DNA from: Brevundimonas sp. Root1279
GTDB taxonomy: Bacteria > Pseudomonadota > Alphaproteobacteria > Caulobacterales > Caulobacteraceae
Assembly: GCF_001425945.1 (NCBI RefSeq)
Contig: NZ_LMEB01000009.1
Coordinates: 1 to 64,000, forward strand
DNA length: 64,000 nucleotides
Reading direction: 5' to 3'
Shown here one piece after another: positions 46,597-56,005 of this stretch. Position 1 is the stretch's first letter. Every line of letters begins with the position of its first letter. The notes under the pieces were generated by a model, which searched no databases, was not told the origin of the DNA, and worked only from the letters and a program-made list of their open reading frames with translations. Both the position numbers and the translations under genes were made by a program.

Positions 46597-47361
46597 TCAG
46601 GCGGGCGACTGGTCTTGGGCGGGAGCGGGGGCGGGATCGGCGGCCGGATGGGCGGCGGGCACGGCATTCGGACCCTCGTCGGGGGTCCAGCGGGGACGCT
46701 CGCCGGTGAACTCGAGGCCGGTGATCTCGTAGTGGATCGTCTCGGCGATGTTGGTGGCGTGGTCGCCGATGCGCTCGAGGTTCTTGGCCATGAACAGCAG
46801 GTGGGTGCACGAGGTGATCGTGCGCGGGTCGCCCATCATGTAGGTGAGCAGCTCGCGGAACAGGCTGTTGTAGTGCTCGTCGACCTCGTCGTCGGTGTTC
46901 CAGACGGCGATGGCGCGATCGACCTCGGCGGCGGCGTAGGCGTCGAGGACGTCGCGAAGGCGCATCGAGACCAGCTTGCCCATGCGCTCGATCGAGCGGG
47001 TCAGCAGCTGCATCGGCTCGCCCTCGGCGAGGATCAGGCCGCGCTTGGCGATGTTCTTGGCCAGGTCGCCGGTGCGCTCCAGGTCCACCGCCAGCTTCAT
47101 CGCCGACAGAGTGCGGCGCAGGTCGGAGGCGACCGGCTGGCGCAGGGCGATCAGGCGGATGGCCTTCTTCTCGATCTCGCGGTGCATGCCGTCCAGGCGG
47201 GCGTCGCGGTCGACCACGGCGCGGGCCAGGGCGACGTCGCGGCGGGCGACGGAGTCGACGGCGTCGGCCACCTGCGCCTCGGCCAGGCCGCCCATGCGCG
47301 CGACCTCGGCCGTCAGCTGGTTAAGCTCGTCCCCGTAGGCCTTGACGGTGTGCTGGTTCAT
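46597..47361 (-). CDS. phoU: Phosphate signalling protein PhoU
   Basis: The 254-residue product from ATG 47361 has two helical PhoU repeats with conserved acidic metal-binding segments (ALRQPVASDLRRTLSAMKLA and HLLFMAKNLERIGDHATNIA). The C-terminal 35 residues are a low-complexity Ala/Pro tail beyond the family core. PhoU joins PstB/PhoR to silence the Pho response when phosphate is plentiful. It starts 8 bp after pstB. Confidence 0.96.
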   Translation of the reverse strand: MNQHTVKAYGDELNQLTAEVARMGGLAEAQVADAVDSVARRDVALARAVVDRDARLDGMHREIEKKAIRLIALRQPVASDLRRTLSAMKLAVDLERTGDLAKNIAKRGLILAEGEPMQLLTRSIERMGKLVSMRLRDVLDAYAAAEVDRAIAVWNTDDEVDEHYNSLFRELLTYMMGDPRTITSCTHLLFMAKNLERIGDHATNIAETIHYEITGLEFTGERPRWTPDEGPNAVPAAHPAADPAPAPAQDQSPA

Positions 47362-47369
47362 GGCGAGCC

Positions 47370-48239
47370 CTAGCCGAAGCGGCCGGTGATGTAGTCGAGC
47401 GTGCGCCGCTCGCGCGGGTTGGTGAAGATCTCTTCCGTGGCGCCGGTCTCGACCAGACGGCCGAGGTGGAAGAAGGCGGTGCGCTGGCTGACCCGGGCGG
47501 CCTGGGCCATCGAGTGGGTGACGATGACGATGCAGTAGCGCTCGCGCAGCTCGTCGATCAGCTCTTCGATCTTGGCGGTGGCGATCGGGTCCAGGGCCGA
47601 GCAGGGCTCGTCCATCAGGATGACTTCCGGCTCGACGGCGATGGCGCGGGCGATGACGAGGCGCTGCTGCTGGCCGCCCGACAGCCCGGTGCCGGGCGAG
47701 TGCAGGCGGTCGGCGACCTCTTCCCACAGGCCGGCGCGCTTCAGCGAGGCCTCGACGATGCTGTCCAGTTCCCCCTTGGAGGTGGCCAGACCATGAATGC
47801 GCGGGCCGTAGGCGACGTTCTCGTAGATCGACTTGGGGAAGGGGTTCGGCTTCTGGAAGACCATGCCGACGCGGGCGCGCAGCAGCACCGGGTCGACGGA
47901 GCGGGCGTTGATGTCCTCCCCGTCCATCTCGATACGGCCCACGACGCGGGCGTGGGAGATGGTGTCGTTCATGCGGTTCATGGTCCGCAGGAAGGTCGAC
48001 TTGCCGCAGCCCGAAGGGCCGATCAGGGCCGTGACGGTCTTGTCCGGAATGTCGAGCGACACGTCATAGAGCGCCTGCTTGTCGCCGTAGAAGACGGAGA
48101 CGTCGCGGGCGGCGATCTTGGTCGGGCCGACGGGGCCGCCGCCGGCCGCGGTGACCGTCGGGGGCGCGGTGATCGGATCCTCGGTCACAGCGGCGCCGCC
48201 CTGCGTGCCGTCCGGTGCGCGAAAAAGGTTGAACTTCAT
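47370..48239 (-). CDS. pstB: Phosphate ABC transporter ATP-binding protein PstB
   Basis: The 289-residue ATPase has Walker [10 protein letters not shown], signature [14 protein letters not shown] and Walker [14 protein letters not shown]. An N-terminal extension of about 35 residues precedes the usual start of the domain. It powers phosphate import by PstCA. It begins 4 bp after the pstA stop. Confidence 0.97.
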   Translation of the reverse strand: MKFNLFRAPDGTQGGAAVTEDPITAPPTVTAAGGGPVGPTKIAARDVSVFYGDKQALYDVSLDIPDKTVTALIGPSGCGKSTFLRTMNRMNDTISHARVVGRIEMDGEDINARSVDPVLLRARVGMVFQKPNPFPKSIYENVAYGPRIHGLATSKGELDSIVEASLKRAGLWEEVADRLHSPGTGLSGGQQQRLVIARAIAVEPEVILMDEPCSALDPIATAKIEELIDELRERYCIVIVTHSMAQAARVSQRTAFFHLGRLVETGATEEIFTNPRERRTLDYITGRFG

Positions 48240-48243
48240 CAGT

Positions 48244-49548
48244 TTACCACCGGCGTTCGAAGCGCCGGCGCAGCAGGATAGCGGCGGCGTTCATGACGAT
48301 CATGAAGGTGAGAAGGACCAGGATGGCCGCGGCGGTGCGCTCGTGGAAGGCGCGCTCCGAGGCGTTTTCCCAGATGTAGATCAGCGAGGGCAGGGCGCCC
48401 GTCGGCTCGCCCAGGGCGGTCGGGATGCCGGGCACGAAGCTGACCATGCCGATCAGCAGCAGCGGGGCGGTCTCGCCCAGGGCGTGGGCCATGGAGATGA
48501 TGGCGCCGGTCATGACGCCCGGCATGGCCAGGGGCAGGGTGTGCTGGAACACCGTCTGGGTCTTGGACGCGCCCATGGCCAGGGCCGCCTCGCGGATCGA
48601 CGGCGGCACCGCCTTCAGGGAGGAGCGGGTGGCGATGATGATCGTCGGCAGGGCCATCAGGGCCAGGACCAGGCCGCCGACCAGCGGGCTGGCGCGGGGC
48701 AGGTGCATCCAGTTGATGAACAGCGCCAGGCCGAGCAGGCCGTAGATGATCGACGGCACGGCGGCGAGGTTGTTGATGTTGACCTCGATCAGGTCGGTCA
48801 GCTTGCCCTTGGGCGCGAACTCTTCGAGGTACAGGGCCGCGCCGACGCCGAGCGGGATGGCGATCAGGGCGGTGACCAGCAGCATCAGGGCCGAGCCGAC
48901 CACGGCCCCCAGCACGCCTGCCAGCTCGGGCTGGGTCGAGTCGCCGCGGGCCAGCAGGGCCGAGTTGAAGTGGGCGGCGACGTGGCCGTCGTCCCGCATC
49001 CGCTCCAGCCAGTCCATCTGCTCGTCCGACAGGCGACGCTGATCGGCGGGGGTGGAGCGCTCGATCTTGCCCTTGAAGTAGAGGTCGGCCTCGTCCGAAA
49101 GCGGGGCGGCGATCGGCACGGTCTGGCCGATCAGGCCCGGCTGGCGCTGGATGCGCGCGGCGGCGGCGAACTTCAGCTCGGACGAGAACAGGCTCCGCAT
49201 GGCGTCGGCCTTGCTGCCGTCGGGATCGGCCACGCCCATGCGGACCAGTTGCTGCTCGGCGACCAGAAGCTCGAAATTGGTGCCCTGCGGATAGCCGCGG
49301 TCGACGCGGGCCGGGTCCATGTAGACCGGCACGGTGACGGTGTGGGCGTAGAAGGCGGTGTGGCCCTGCTCGACGATGCGGCCGAGCAGGAGCAGCAGGA
49401 AGCCGACGGCGAAGGCGATGGCCATCAGACCATACAGCTTGAAGCGCTTCTCGCGGGCGTAGCGGCGCTTGAGGCCGGCGCGGAGGCGGTCGACCCGGGC
49501 GGCTTCCTCGGCCGTCATCGGCGCGGTGTGGGTGGCCGCGTCAGTCAT
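48244..49548 (-). CDS. pstA: Phosphate ABC transporter permease PstA
   Basis: The product is 434 residues, longer than E. coli PstA because of an inserted periplasmic region (about 65-200) after the first helix. The inner-membrane permease motif [20 protein letters not shown] is present. It overlaps the pstC stop by 8 bp. Confidence 0.95.
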   Translation of the reverse strand: MTDAATHTAPMTAEEAARVDRLRAGLKRRYAREKRFKLYGLMAIAFAVGFLLLLLGRIVEQGHTAFYAHTVTVPVYMDPARVDRGYPQGTNFELLVAEQQLVRMGVADPDGSKADAMRSLFSSELKFAAAARIQRQPGLIGQTVPIAAPLSDEADLYFKGKIERSTPADQRRLSDEQMDWLERMRDDGHVAAHFNSALLARGDSTQPELAGVLGAVVGSALMLLVTALIAIPLGVGAALYLEEFAPKGKLTDLIEVNINNLAAVPSIIYGLLGLALFINWMHLPRASPLVGGLVLALMALPTIIIATRSSLKAVPPSIREAALAMGASKTQTVFQHTLPLAMPGVMTGAIISMAHALGETAPLLLIGMVSFVPGIPTALGEPTGALPSLIYIWENASERAFHERTAAAILVLLTFMIVMNAAAILLRRRFERRW

Positions 49549-50956
49549 ACTGCTGCCGGTAGGTCTGGACGATGCGCTGGGCGACGATGTTCAGCATCAG
49601 GGTGACCAGGAAGAGGGTCAGGCCGAGGCCGAAGGCGGACAGGGTCTGCGGCGTGTTGAAGGCCAGGTCGCCGGTCAGCAGATTGACGATCTGGTAGGTG
49701 ACGGTGGTCACCGGCTGAAGCGGGTCGAGGGTCAGGTTGGCGGCGCCGCCGGCGGCCATGACCACGATCATGGTCTCGCCGATCGCCCGGGACATGGCCA
49801 GCAGCATGGCGCCGGCGACGCCGGGAAGGGCGGCGGGCAGCAGCACGCGCTTGACCGTCTCGGACTTGGTCGCGCCCATGGCGTAGGAGCCGTCGCGCAG
49901 GCTCTGCGGCACGGCGTTGATGATGTCGTCCGACAGGGAGCTGACGAACGGGATCAGCATGATCCCCATCACCGCCCCGGCGACCAGGGCCATCTGGTTC
50001 TGGACCAGCATCAGGTACTGGCCGACGCCGTCGAGCGGGCCGCCGACCAGCCAGGAGCCGATGGTGTTGAAGAAGCTGCGGAAGGCCGGGCCGACGGTCA
50101 GGGCGGCGAAGAAGCCGTAGACCACGGTCGGGACGCCGGCGAGGATCTCAAGCACCGGCTTGACCGTCGCGCGGAAGCCGGGGCCCGCGTACTCCGACAG
50201 GTAGATGGCCGAGAACAGGCCGATCGGAGCGGCTACGGCCATGGCGATGGCCATGATCAGGAAGGTGCCGACGAACAGCGGCACCGCCCCGAAGGCCCCC
50301 GACGAGGCGCCCTGCGCCTGCGGGCTCCAGTGCAGGCCGAACAGGAACTCGGTCACCGGCACATAGGAGAAGAAGCGCATCGCGTCGAAGACGATCGAGG
50401 CGACGATGCCGATGGTGGTCAGGATGGCCACGGCGGAGCAGGCGAACAGGCCGCCGATGATCCAGCTTTCGACGCGGTTGCGGGCGCGCAGGTCGGGACG
50501 GATCCGGCTGAACACCCAAAGGGCGCCGATACAGCCGGCCAGCACCGCGCCGGCGAGCGCGGCCAGGTCGAGCATCAGGCCGAGACCGGCGACGCGATGA
50601 CCTTCGGCGGGCAGCAGTTCAGCGTAGGGAGCGGGCCAGACCTGGGCCGTCGGATGGCCGGCGCCGACGGCGCGGGCGTCGGCGAAGAAGGCCTCGCGGC
50701 GCAGCGGCTCCAGCTGGGCTACGGCCTCCGGGGCGCCGGCGAGGGTCAGCTGGCGCTCGACGCCGGGAGAGAAGACGGTGGCGGCCGCCAGCACCAGCAG
50801 GGCTGGGGCGACGGTCCAGATCAGGGCGTAGGCGCCGTGCTGGCCGGGACGCGAATGGGTCCGGCGACCCTCAGCCCGGCGACGCGCAAGCGCGCGCCCG
50901 CCGACGTAGGCGGCGACCGCGGCGGCGATCAGGATCGGCAACAAAAGCCAGGTCAT
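49541..50956 (-). CDS. pstC: Phosphate ABC transporter permease PstC
   Basis: The product is 471 residues from ATG 50956; the open frame extends to 51070 but those codons are not family-like. It is also longer than E. coli PstC. The EAA-type loop SYAMGATKSETVKRVLLPAA and multiple helices are clear. The solute-binding protein PstS is not in the window. A candidate Pho box lies 84 bp upstream. Confidence 0.94.
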   Translation of the reverse strand: MTWLLLPILIAAAVAAYVGGRALARRRAEGRRTHSRPGQHGAYALIWTVAPALLVLAAATVFSPGVERQLTLAGAPEAVAQLEPLRREAFFADARAVGAGHPTAQVWPAPYAELLPAEGHRVAGLGLMLDLAALAGAVLAGCIGALWVFSRIRPDLRARNRVESWIIGGLFACSAVAILTTIGIVASIVFDAMRFFSYVPVTEFLFGLHWSPQAQGASSGAFGAVPLFVGTFLIMAIAMAVAAPIGLFSAIYLSEYAGPGFRATVKPVLEILAGVPTVVYGFFAALTVGPAFRSFFNTIGSWLVGGPLDGVGQYLMLVQNQMALVAGAVMGIMLIPFVSSLSDDIINAVPQSLRDGSYAMGATKSETVKRVLLPAALPGVAGAMLLAMSRAIGETMIVVMAAGGAANLTLDPLQPVTTVTYQIVNLLTGDLAFNTPQTLSAFGLGLTLFLVTLMLNIVAQRIVQTYRQQYD

Positions 50957-51039
50957 CACGGTCCGGGACAGGAGAATCGAAACGCGCCGGTCCGCCCGGT
51001 TCGTCCGGCCGGAACCTGCCCACGAATGGTCAGCGGAAT

Positions 51040-51057
51040 AAGACGGCCGCGTGACAG
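51040..51057 (-). promoter_or_regulatory. Candidate Pho box upstream of pstC
   Basis: On the coding strand the sequence reads CTGTCACGCGGCCGTCTT: a perfect-looking first half (CTGTCAC), a 4-bp spacer and a weaker second half (CCGTCTT, 5 of 7 to CTGTCAT). The 11-bp spacing matches PhoB sites. Confidence 0.4.
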
Positions 51058-51093
51058 TTCTGTTACGCACCCCGTCCCTACGTCACGGGAGCG

Positions 51094-52509
51094 TCACTCG
51101 GCCGGGGCGGACTTTTTCGGCTCGGCGACCGGGAAGTAGGCGGTGAAGGTCGCGCCTTGGCCCAGCGCGCTTTCCACTGTCAGCCCGCCACGGTGGCGGT
51201 TGATGATGTGTTTGACGATGGCCAGGCCCAGGCCGGTGCCCGAGCGATCGCCGCTCTTCTGGCCCTCGACCCGGTAGAAGCGTTCCGTGAGGCGCGGCAA
51301 ATGCTCGCGGGCCATGCCCGGCCCGTGATCTCGCACGGTGACGGCGGCGTAGCGCTGGCCCGGCTCGCGGTCGGGGGTGAGCAGGGGCAGGCGGGTGGCG
51401 CCTTCGCCGCGGTTGCCGCCGGACCAGGGGGCGGAGGCCTGGTCGAGGGAGACCTCCGGCTGGATGCAGACCTCTACGACCTCGCCCGAGGGCGAGTATT
51501 TGATGGCGTTGTCGACGAGGTTCTGGATGACCTGCAGGATCTCGTCGCGGTCGCCGCTGACCGGGGCCCCGAGCTCGCCCCCTCGCAGGGCCACGCCCAC
51601 CTTGCGCTCGGCCGAGAGGATGCTGACGGCGTCGACCACGTCGGCGGCGGCGCGGGCCAGGTCGACCCGGCCGGACGGCGGGATGTGCTCGTTGAGCTCG
51701 ATCCGGCTCAGCGACAGCAGGTCGGCCACCAGCCGGCTCATGCGGTCGGCCTGGGCGGCCATGATGTCGAGGAAGCGGTCGCGCGCCTTGGGATCGTCGC
51801 GGGCGTGCCCCTTGAGCGTCTCGATGAAGCCGGACAGCGAGGCCAGGGGCGTGCGCAGTTCGTGGCTGGCGTTGGCGAGGAAGTCGACGCGCATCAGCTC
51901 CATGCGGCGTACGTCGGTCTCGTCGCGCAGCACCACCAGGGCCAGGGTGCGGCCGTCGGCGGCGGGCAGGGGGCGGGTCAGGGCGCGCCAGTGGCGGGTG
52001 TTGGCGCCGACGCCGGCGTAGTCGGTGGTCTTGGCGACCCCGCCGAACAGGGCCTCGTCGACCGATTCCAGCACCGTCGGATCGCGCAGGGCCGACACCA
52101 GCAGCGCCCCTTCGCGTGGGATGCGCAGCAGTTCGCGGGCGGCGGCGTTGGCGAGGATCACGCGCCGGCCGGCGATGTCGTCCGCCTCGCCGCCGGAGAC
52201 CACCAGCACAGGATCTCCGAGCGCCTCGAACAGGGCGTCCAGCAGGCTGAGATCGGCGGCGGCGACTTCGCTGGCCCGGGCGTCCACGGGGGTGGCGGCC
52301 GCAGCGCGCCCGCCGGGCGGACGGCGGTTGAGCGCCCAGGTGGAGAGGGCGACCAGCACGGCGCCGCCGAGGAGATAGGGGGCGAGGGAGGGCTCGCCGA
52401 CCGCAAGCGCCACCAGCACGATGACCGCGATCCCGGCGCTGGCGCCCGCCGTCCAAAGGCGGGACCCGGCCTGGGGGGCGACCGGCGATGGGGACGTCTC
52501 GTAGGGCAT
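51094..52509 (-). CDS. phoR: Phosphate regulon sensor histidine kinase PhoR
   Basis: The 471-residue protein has two N-terminal helices (about 19-60), a PAS-like domain (about 85-195), HisKA with His216 (NASHELRTPLASLSGF) and an HATPase domain (GTGLGLAIVKHIINRHRG). It lacks a large periplasmic sensor, in keeping with PhoR sensing through PstSCAB-PhoU. It begins the cluster. Confidence 0.95.
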   Translation of the reverse strand: MPYETSPSPVAPQAGSRLWTAGASAGIAVIVLVALAVGEPSLAPYLLGGAVLVALSTWALNRRPPGGRAAAATPVDARASEVAAADLSLLDALFEALGDPVLVVSGGEADDIAGRRVILANAAARELLRIPREGALLVSALRDPTVLESVDEALFGGVAKTTDYAGVGANTRHWRALTRPLPAADGRTLALVVLRDETDVRRMELMRVDFLANASHELRTPLASLSGFIETLKGHARDDPKARDRFLDIMAAQADRMSRLVADLLSLSRIELNEHIPPSGRVDLARAAADVVDAVSILSAERKVGVALRGGELGAPVSGDRDEILQVIQNLVDNAIKYSPSGEVVEVCIQPEVSLDQASAPWSGGNRGEGATRLPLLTPDREPGQRYAAVTVRDHGPGMAREHLPRLTERFYRVEGQKSGDRSGTGLGLAIVKHIINRHRGGLTVESALGQGATFTAYFPVAEPKKSAPAE

Positions 52510-52647
52510 TCAGGCCTTCTGCCGACTCTTATCCCGCGAACATGACACGGAATTCACGACAGGGGCACGACGACCGGGTGTGTCGCCTGTTGTCAAACGT
52601 CCTTTACACACCTACCAATGACGCAAGGCGCTGAGCACGGAGGGCAT

Positions 52648-53610
52648 ATGACGGCGGCATTGACGCTCGAGGGCGTGAGCAAGCGCTACGGCGACTTCCA
52701 GGCCGTGCGCGATCTCAGCTTCCAGGTCGGACGGGGTCAGATCTGCGGCTTCCTGGGACCGAACGGCGCGGGCAAGACCTCGACCCTGCGCATGATCCTG
52801 GGTCTGCAGCCTGTCACCTCGGGCCGGATCGACATCCTGGGGGCCGACGACGGGCGCAAGGTGCGCGACCGGATCGGCTTCCTCCCCGAGGAGCGCGGCC
52901 TCTACAAGAAGATGACTCCGGTCGACGCCATCGCCTTCTTCGGCGCGCTGAAGGGCCTGCCGACCGGCGAGGGGCGCAAGCGTGCGCGGGAGTTGCTGGA
53001 CGCCCAGGGCCTGGGCGCGTCCAAGCGCAAGAAGATGAAGGAGCTGTCCAAGGGGATGGCCCAGAAGGTCCAGTTGATCGCCTCGGTGGTGCACCGCCCC
53101 GAGTTCGTGATCCTGGATGAGCCGTTCTCGGGCCTCGACCCGGTCAACCAGCAAGGGCTGGAGGAGATGATCCGCGGCTTGGCGGCCAACGGGGCGACGG
53201 TGCTGTTCTCGACCCACGTGATGCAGCACGCCGAGCGCCTGTGCGACAAGGTCGTGCTGCTGGCGCGGGGTCAGAAGGCCTTCGAGGGCACTGTGGCCGA
53301 GGCGCGCGCGACCGCGCCGCGCTTCCTGGAGCTGGAGGGCGACATCGCCGTCGAGCAGGCGCGCGCGCTGCCGGGCGTCAGCGGCGTCGAGGTGGTCTCG
53401 CAGAGCGGCGGCGCACGCATCCTGCGCGCCGCCCTGGCGCAGGGCGGGCGGGGGCAGGAGGCGCTTAAGGCGGCCTTCCTGAACGGCCTCGACGTGCGTC
53501 GTTTCGAACTGCGCGAGCCGACCCTGCACGACGCCTTCATCGGCCTGACCGGGGACAGCCCGGACCAGGACCAGTCCGTCAAAGCCCCTGGCGTGGAGGT
53601 TGTCCGATGA
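52648..53610 (+). CDS. ABC transporter ATP-binding protein (NatA-like)
   Basis: The product is 320 residues from ATG 52648, preceded by GGAGGG; ATG 52618 is a less likely start. Walker A GPNGAGKTS, signature LSKGMAQKVQL and Walker B FVILDEPFSGLDP are all intact, followed by a C-terminal domain of the NatA/DrrA type. It works with the permease that overlaps it by 4 bp, exporting ions or small molecules. Confidence 0.93.
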   Translation: MTAALTLEGVSKRYGDFQAVRDLSFQVGRGQICGFLGPNGAGKTSTLRMILGLQPVTSGRIDILGADDGRKVRDRIGFLPEERGLYKKMTPVDAIAFFGALKGLPTGEGRKRARELLDAQGLGASKRKKMKELSKGMAQKVQLIASVVHRPEFVILDEPFSGLDPVNQQGLEEMIRGLAANGATVLFSTHVMQHAERLCDKVVLLARGQKAFEGTVAEARATAPRFLELEGDIAVEQARALPGVSGVEVVSQSGGARILRAALAQGGRGQEALKAAFLNGLDVRRFELREPTLHDAFIGLTGDSPDQDQSVKAPGVEVVR

Positions 53611-54989
53611 GCCGCATTCTGCTGATCGCCCGCCGCGAGTTCGCGGCCTACGCCAAGACCGTCGGCTTCTGGCTGTCGCTGCTGGCCTTCCCGATCTTCG
53701 CCGTCATCGGCGGCGCGGTGCCGTTGCTGATCCAGTCGTCCGAACCTGTCCGCTCGGTCGCGGTGGTCGAGGAAGGTCCGCAGGCGGCCGGCCTCGCCCT
53801 GGCCGTCCGGCAGGCGCTGGCTGATGAGGCGACGAGGGCCGACGAAGGCGCCCGCAAAGCCGCCGAAGAGGCTGCCAAGGTGTCTCCGGGCATGACCGAT
53901 CCCGCCGTGGCTCAGGGGGCGATCTCGGCCATGTCGAAGCCGAGCATGAAGATCGTGGCGGTCCCGCCCGCCATCGCGGCGGCGGCGCCGGGCGAGGCGC
54001 GAGACGAGGCGGCCCGCGCCCATCTGGTCGAAGAGGGCGACGGCGCTCTGGACGCCGTGGTTCTTCTGGACCGCAACGCCGCCGGCGAGCCGACGGCGCG
54101 TGTCTGGACCGCCCGGGCCACCGACGACAAGGTCAGCGATTTCGTCCGCGCCGCCCTGAAGAGCAGCAATCAGAAGACCGTCTTCACGGCCGCGGGCATC
54201 GACCCCGCCGTGGTCGACCGCACCGAGGCCTTCAGGCCCGAGGTGAAGTCCTTTTCGCCCAAGGCGCGCGACGGCGAAGTTTCGTTCCGCGACCGGTTGC
54301 CGATGATCATGGGCTTGGCGGGCGGGTTCATCCTCTGGTCCCTGGTGATCACCGGGGCGTCGATCCTGCTGAACAGCGTCATGGAGGAGAAGTCGAACAA
54401 GATCCTCGAAGTGCTCCTGTCCTCGGCCTCAGCAACGGAAATCCTGACGGGCAAGGTTCTCGGCGTCGCCCTGCTGACGCTGACGGTCATGCTGGCGTGG
54501 GGCGGCCTGGGGCTCGGCTCCCTGGCCTTCTTCCAGCCGACCTATGTGGCGGACATCGGCGGCATCCTCCTGCACGGCGGGATGCTGTGGTGGTTCGTGG
54601 CCTTCATGGTCGGCGGCTATCTGATGTACGCGGTGCTGTTCGCCGCCATCGGGGCCTTCTGCGAGACGCCGCGCGACGCCCAGACCCTGATGGGGCCGAT
54701 CATGATGGTCCTGGTGATCCCGATCATGACCATGACGATGGCCATCGAGAGCCCGGACGCGCCGGTGATCAAGGCCCTGTCCTGGGTGCCTTTCTTCACG
54801 CCCTTCCTGATGATGGCGCGGCTTCCGTCGGACCCGCCCATGTATGAGCTGGTCGGGTCGATGGTCGGCATGTTCGCCTTCGCCCTGCTCATGGTCTGGC
54901 TGGCCGGCCGGGCCTTCCGCGCAGGCGCCCTGTCAGACGTCAAACTGAGCTGGAAGGCCTTTGCGGCGGCGATGGGCGGCGGGCGCTAG
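53607..54989 (+). CDS. ABC-2 type permease (NatB-like)
   Basis: The 460-residue protein has one N-terminal helix, a large extracytoplasmic region (about 45-225) and five or six helices after it, with EEKSNKILEVLLSSASATEI, the ABC-2 membrane signature. It overlaps the ATPase gene by ATGA. Resemblance to NatB suggests Na+ or drug export; substrate is not provable from sequence. Confidence 0.9.
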   Translation: MSRILLIARREFAAYAKTVGFWLSLLAFPIFAVIGGAVPLLIQSSEPVRSVAVVEEGPQAAGLALAVRQALADEATRADEGARKAAEEAAKVSPGMTDPAVAQGAISAMSKPSMKIVAVPPAIAAAAPGEARDEAARAHLVEEGDGALDAVVLLDRNAAGEPTARVWTARATDDKVSDFVRAALKSSNQKTVFTAAGIDPAVVDRTEAFRPEVKSFSPKARDGEVSFRDRLPMIMGLAGGFILWSLVITGASILLNSVMEEKSNKILEVLLSSASATEILTGKVLGVALLTLTVMLAWGGLGLGSLAFFQPTYVADIGGILLHGGMLWWFVAFMVGGYLMYAVLFAAIGAFCETPRDAQTLMGPIMMVLVIPIMTMTMAIESPDAPVIKALSWVPFFTPFLMMARLPSDPPMYELVGSMVGMFAFALLMVWLAGRAFRAGALSDVKLSWKAFAAAMGGGR

Positions 54990-55007
54990 TCGCCCGCCGT
55001 TGTCCTC

Positions 55008-55223
55008 TCAGCGGACGGCGGCCGGGGGTTCGGCGGCGTGGCTGGAGCAATAGCCGACCATGATGCAGCGGTCGCCGCTCCACAGCTCAAGCCCGCCGCC
55101 GTCCGGAGCCCAGTCGTGAAGGGCCAGCTCGGCGATCGCCGCACTGTCATCGGCGCGGTCAAGCTCCACGATGCGGGTAATCTGGCCGGACTCGTCACGC
55201 AGCTTGATCTGGTAGGTTGGCAT
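55008..55223 (-). CDS. Small hypothetical protein
   Basis: The product is 71 residues from ATG 55223, overlapping the stop of the gene before it by one base (TGATG). It reads as a compact beta/alpha domain (MPTYQIKLRDESGQITRIVE) with two cysteines in RCIMVGYCSSH. No family recognised. It is likely translated with the 68-residue neighbour. Confidence 0.6.
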   Translation of the reverse strand: MPTYQIKLRDESGQITRIVELDRADDSAAIAELALHDWAPDGGGLELWSGDRCIMVGYCSSHAAEPPAAVR

Positions 55224-55429
55224 CAGGCCGCTTCCAGGACGTGCTCGCGGCTTTCGCGGCACAGCGCCTTCAACTGGCGAGACAGGCTGTTGCCATGCAG
55301 TTGGCGCAGTTCATCGATGCTGTAGCCTTCCCGGGTCATCGCCTTGGCGATTTCGCCCTTGGTGGCGAACTGGCCGGTACCCGCAAGTGCAAAGGCCCGT
55401 TCCAGAGTCGTGGGCCGATTGCTTTGCAT
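55223..55429 (-). CDS. Small helical hypothetical protein
   Basis: The 68-residue product is predicted all helical, with LERAFALAGTGQFATKGEIA and AMTREGYSIDELRQLHGNSL, resembling a small DNA-binding or regulatory protein, though no HTH was confirmed. It is coupled to the 71-residue gene. Confidence 0.6.
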   Translation of the reverse strand: MQSNRPTTLERAFALAGTGQFATKGEIAKAMTREGYSIDELRQLHGNSLSRQLKALCRESREHVLEAA

Positions 55430-55511
55430 GGCCGTATTCCCTGTTGACGTAAGGGGAAAACGGTCATTTCCGAAAGTCGTTTCGTCGGGTTGCCGACTTA
55501 TCTCGGCAATG

Positions 55512-55544
55512 AAAAAGGGCCGCTTCGGTTCCCCGAAGCGGCCC
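55512..55544 (-). terminator. Rho-independent terminator of rpsU
   Basis: A perfect 12-bp stem, GGGCCGCTTCGG (55517-55528) with CCGAAGCGGCCC (55533-55544), has a 4-base loop and five T residues on the minus strand (55512-55516). Confidence 0.93.
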
Positions 55545-55568
55545 TGGATTCTTCAGCCTGTAGCGGTG

Positions 55569-55817
55569 TTAGCCGCGACCAGCGCCCGGCACGCGGGGCT
55601 TCGGAGCCGGCAGCAGGCCTTCGCGCTGGGCGCGCTTGCGGGCCAGCTTGCGGGCGCGACGAACGGCTTCAGCCTTTTGGCGAGCGCGCTTTTCCGACGG
55701 CTTTTCGTAATGCACGTGGCGCTTCATTTCACGGAAGCTGCCTTCGCGCTGCATCTTCTTCTTCAGGGCTTTCAGGGCCTGATCGACGTTGTTGTCGCGG
55801 ACGAAAATCTGAACCAG
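55569..55817 (-). CDS. rpsU: 30S ribosomal protein S21, apparently with a CTG start
   Basis: The 82-residue S21 ([20 protein letters not shown], then [16 protein letters not shown]) is placed at CTG 55817-55815, because AAGGAG lies 8 nt upstream (55831-55826) and no ATG, GTG or TTG follows it before GTT CAG ATT. The frame remains open upstream to an ATG at 55934, but those residues are not S21-like and the Shine-Dalgarno site would be inside the gene. The C-terminal tail [13 protein letters not shown] is typical of alphaproteobacteria. S21 sits on the 30S platform in initiation. Confidence 0.85.
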   Translation of the reverse strand: MVQIFVRDNNVDQALKALKKKMQREGSFREMKRHVHYEKPSEKRARQKAEAVRRARKLARKRAQREGLLPAPKPRVPGAGRG

Positions 55818-56005
55818 GTGAAACTCTCCTTTGGCCGCCCGCCGCGTCCTGTGAGGGAGACGGGCAGACAAATAAAAATCGTACCCGACGGCTTGGGGCC
55901 GCGAGTGAAGGCGGGCTGATACACGAGCGGTCACGCCGTGTCCAGATCGTCGCGGACACTTGTGAAGGCTCGAAAGCCAGGCCGGACGGGCCTATGCTCA
56001 GGTTC

